Shown: one piece after another, positions 63,172-64,000 of the stretch
Layout of the letters: every line of letters starts with the position of its first letter
Position numbering within the stretch: the stretch's first letter is position 1
NCBI RefSeq assembly: GCF_016125575.1
Contig: NZ_WGLM01000004.1
Coordinates: 250,501-314,500 of the forward strand
DNA from: Limimaricola sp.
GTDB lineage: Bacteria > Pseudomonadota > Alphaproteobacteria > Rhodobacterales > Rhodobacteraceae
Reading direction: 5' to 3'
Length of the DNA: 64,000 bases
Program-made: the position numbers and the translations under genes
The notes under the pieces: model-generated
Told to the model about the DNA's origin: nothing
What the model saw: the letters and a program-made list of their open reading frames with translations, nothing else
Database searches by the model: none

Positions 63172-64000
63172 TTGTCCGACAGCGCTGCAACCCCGCTTCG
63201 CTTTGCTGATCTGCCGGGCTGGCCTGACGAGGACCACGCCGCGGCCCTTGCCGTGTTTTCGCGCAGCAGCGCCACCCTGCAAGACCTGCCACGCCCGCAG
63301 GGACATGCACGCGCGTGGTTCGAAAGCCACTTTACCCCCATGCTGTCCAACGTTGGCGGCACGCCGCTATTCACCGGCTATTTCGAACCCATCCTTGATG
63401 CTGCCCTGACCCCGGACGATCGTTTCCGCTGGCCGCTTTATCGACTGCCGGCGGATATCGCCGAAAATCCGCCCGGCCCCACGCGCGCGCAGATTGATCG
63501 GCTGGGCGCACTTGCCGGAAAGGGGTTGGAACTTTGCTGGCTGGACGATCCGGTTGCCGCCTTCTTTCTGCACGTGCAGGGCTCGGGCCGGCTTCGGCTG
63601 CCGGATGGGTCAACTTTCCGGGTGGGCTTTGCCGGCAAGACCGGGCACTCCTACCGTTCGCTCGGTGCCGAACTGGTTGCGCGTGGCGCTCTTGCCCCAG
63701 GGCAAGTAACGGCGGATACGATCGCCGACTGGGCGCGGCGCCATCCGGACGCGGCGCGCGACGCGATGGAGGCTAATGCCAGCTACGTCTTCTTCCGGCA
63801 ACTTGACGGCTTGGGTGAAGAGGACGGGCCGCTCGGCGCGCTGGGCGTGCCGCTGACGCCGGACCGCTCCGTTGCCGTTGATCCCGCCCATGTGCCCTTG
63901 GGCGCGCCGGTCTGGATCGAGGTGCCGGGCTATGCGCCGCGCGGTCGCCTGATGGTTGCACAGGATATCGGCGGCGCGATCAAGGGCGCGCAGCGGGCTG
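63172..64000 (+). CDS. mltA: Membrane-bound lytic murein transglycosylase A (partial, 3' end outside window)
   Basis: The first 276 codons are present. Family marks are FTGYFEPILDA near residue 63, AFFLHVQGSGRLRLPDG near 128, GKTGHSYRSLG and PLTPDRSVAVDPAHVPLGAPVWIEV with VAQDIGGAIKGAQR at the edge; the catalytic Asp region is at or past the boundary. MltA cleaves glycan strands to 1,6-anhydro ends. I see no ATG; TTG 63172 with GGGGAAC upstream is the best start. No signal peptide or lipobox is visible from this start, so the true start may differ. Confidence 0.85.
   Translation, partial: MSDSAATPLRFADLPGWPDEDHAAALAVFSRSSATLQDLPRPQGHARAWFESHFTPMLSNVGGTPLFTGYFEPILDAALTPDDRFRWPLYRLPADIAENPPGPTRAQIDRLGALAGKGLELCWLDDPVAAFFLHVQGSGRLRLPDGSTFRVGFAGKTGHSYRSLGAELVARGALAPGQVTADTIADWARRHPDAARDAMEANASYVFFRQLDGLGEEDGPLGALGVPLTPDRSVAVDPAHVPLGAPVWIEVPGYAPRGRLMVAQDIGGAIKGAQRA

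Noticed and set aside
1-64000. tRNA/rRNA genes, CRISPR arrays, insertion sequences, prophage genes, toxin-antitoxin or phage-defence islands
   Set aside because: I saw no cloverleaf ending in CCA, no regularly spaced repeats, no transposase or integrase motifs and no defence-type domains; composition is even throughout.

Overview
The window is a gene-dense, GC-rich piece of an alphaproteobacterial main chromosome. It is most probably from the Rhodobacterales (Roseobacter/Paracoccus/Rhodobacter group). The basis is gene order (rho-mnmE-mnmG-rsmG-parA-parB facing away from maf-aroE-coaE-dnaQ, with secB, fxsA and a Tim44-like gene beyond), protein sequence character, perfect alphaproteobacterial parS sites, and promoters of the TTGnnn-17-TAnnnn type. 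I cannot name a genus. I saw no tRNA, rRNA, CRISPR array, prophage or insertion sequence. Genes are packed with many 1-8 nt overlaps.

Layout. 1-3.5 kb: a nucleobase/nucleoside cluster (BmpA-type ABC ATPase, cut by the left edge; guanine/cytidine-type deaminase; VOC protein; CodA-like amidohydrolase). 3.6-10.2 kb: secA with a secA-linked envelope protein, diverging from a parvulin, argJ and mutT. 10.2-15.9 kb: the rimP-nusA-ylxR-infB operon, with a promoter and an intrinsic terminator in its leader. 16-21.5 kb: a peptide-type ABC importer with fused ATPases and an unusual duplicated permease N-terminus. 21.6-27.7 kb: pip, ubiG, marR-nitrilase-grxC-comF, a degenerate methyltransferase and hemH. 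27.7-29.9 kb: small secreted and cell-wall proteins (two L,D-transpeptidases around a CAP lipoprotein). 30-38.3 kb: an RNA methyltransferase, two half-size ABC exporters, cca, two NUDIX genes and hslO. 38.4-43.9 kb: argG, a sulfotransferase-like/aminotransferase pair and maeB. 44-50.9 kb: mutS, grpE, hrcA, rph, rdgB, hemW. 50.9-58.2 kb: parB, parA, rsmG, mnmG, mnmE, rho, hemJ. 58.2-58.6 kb: a non-coding stretch with an AT-rich block and DnaA-box-like sequences, my candidate for oriC. 58.6-64 kb: maf, aroE, coaE, dnaQ, secB, fxsA, a Tim44-like gene and mltA (cut by the right edge).

How it fits together. The right part is an origin/segregation region: the candidate origin lies 3.6 and 5.5 kb from two perfect parS sites, one at the start of mnmG and one inside rsmG, with parAB next door. 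Genes on both sides of the candidate origin are transcribed away from it. The left and middle parts are core housekeeping genes (translation initiation and transcription elongation, Sec export, arginine and heme synthesis, protein quality control). I did not find a clearly new multi-gene system. The best leads are the candidate oriC, the nusA-operon leader terminator, the parS sites that double as coding sequence, the permease duplication, a methyltransferase that has lost its cofactor motif, and a few uncharacterised conserved-looking genes.
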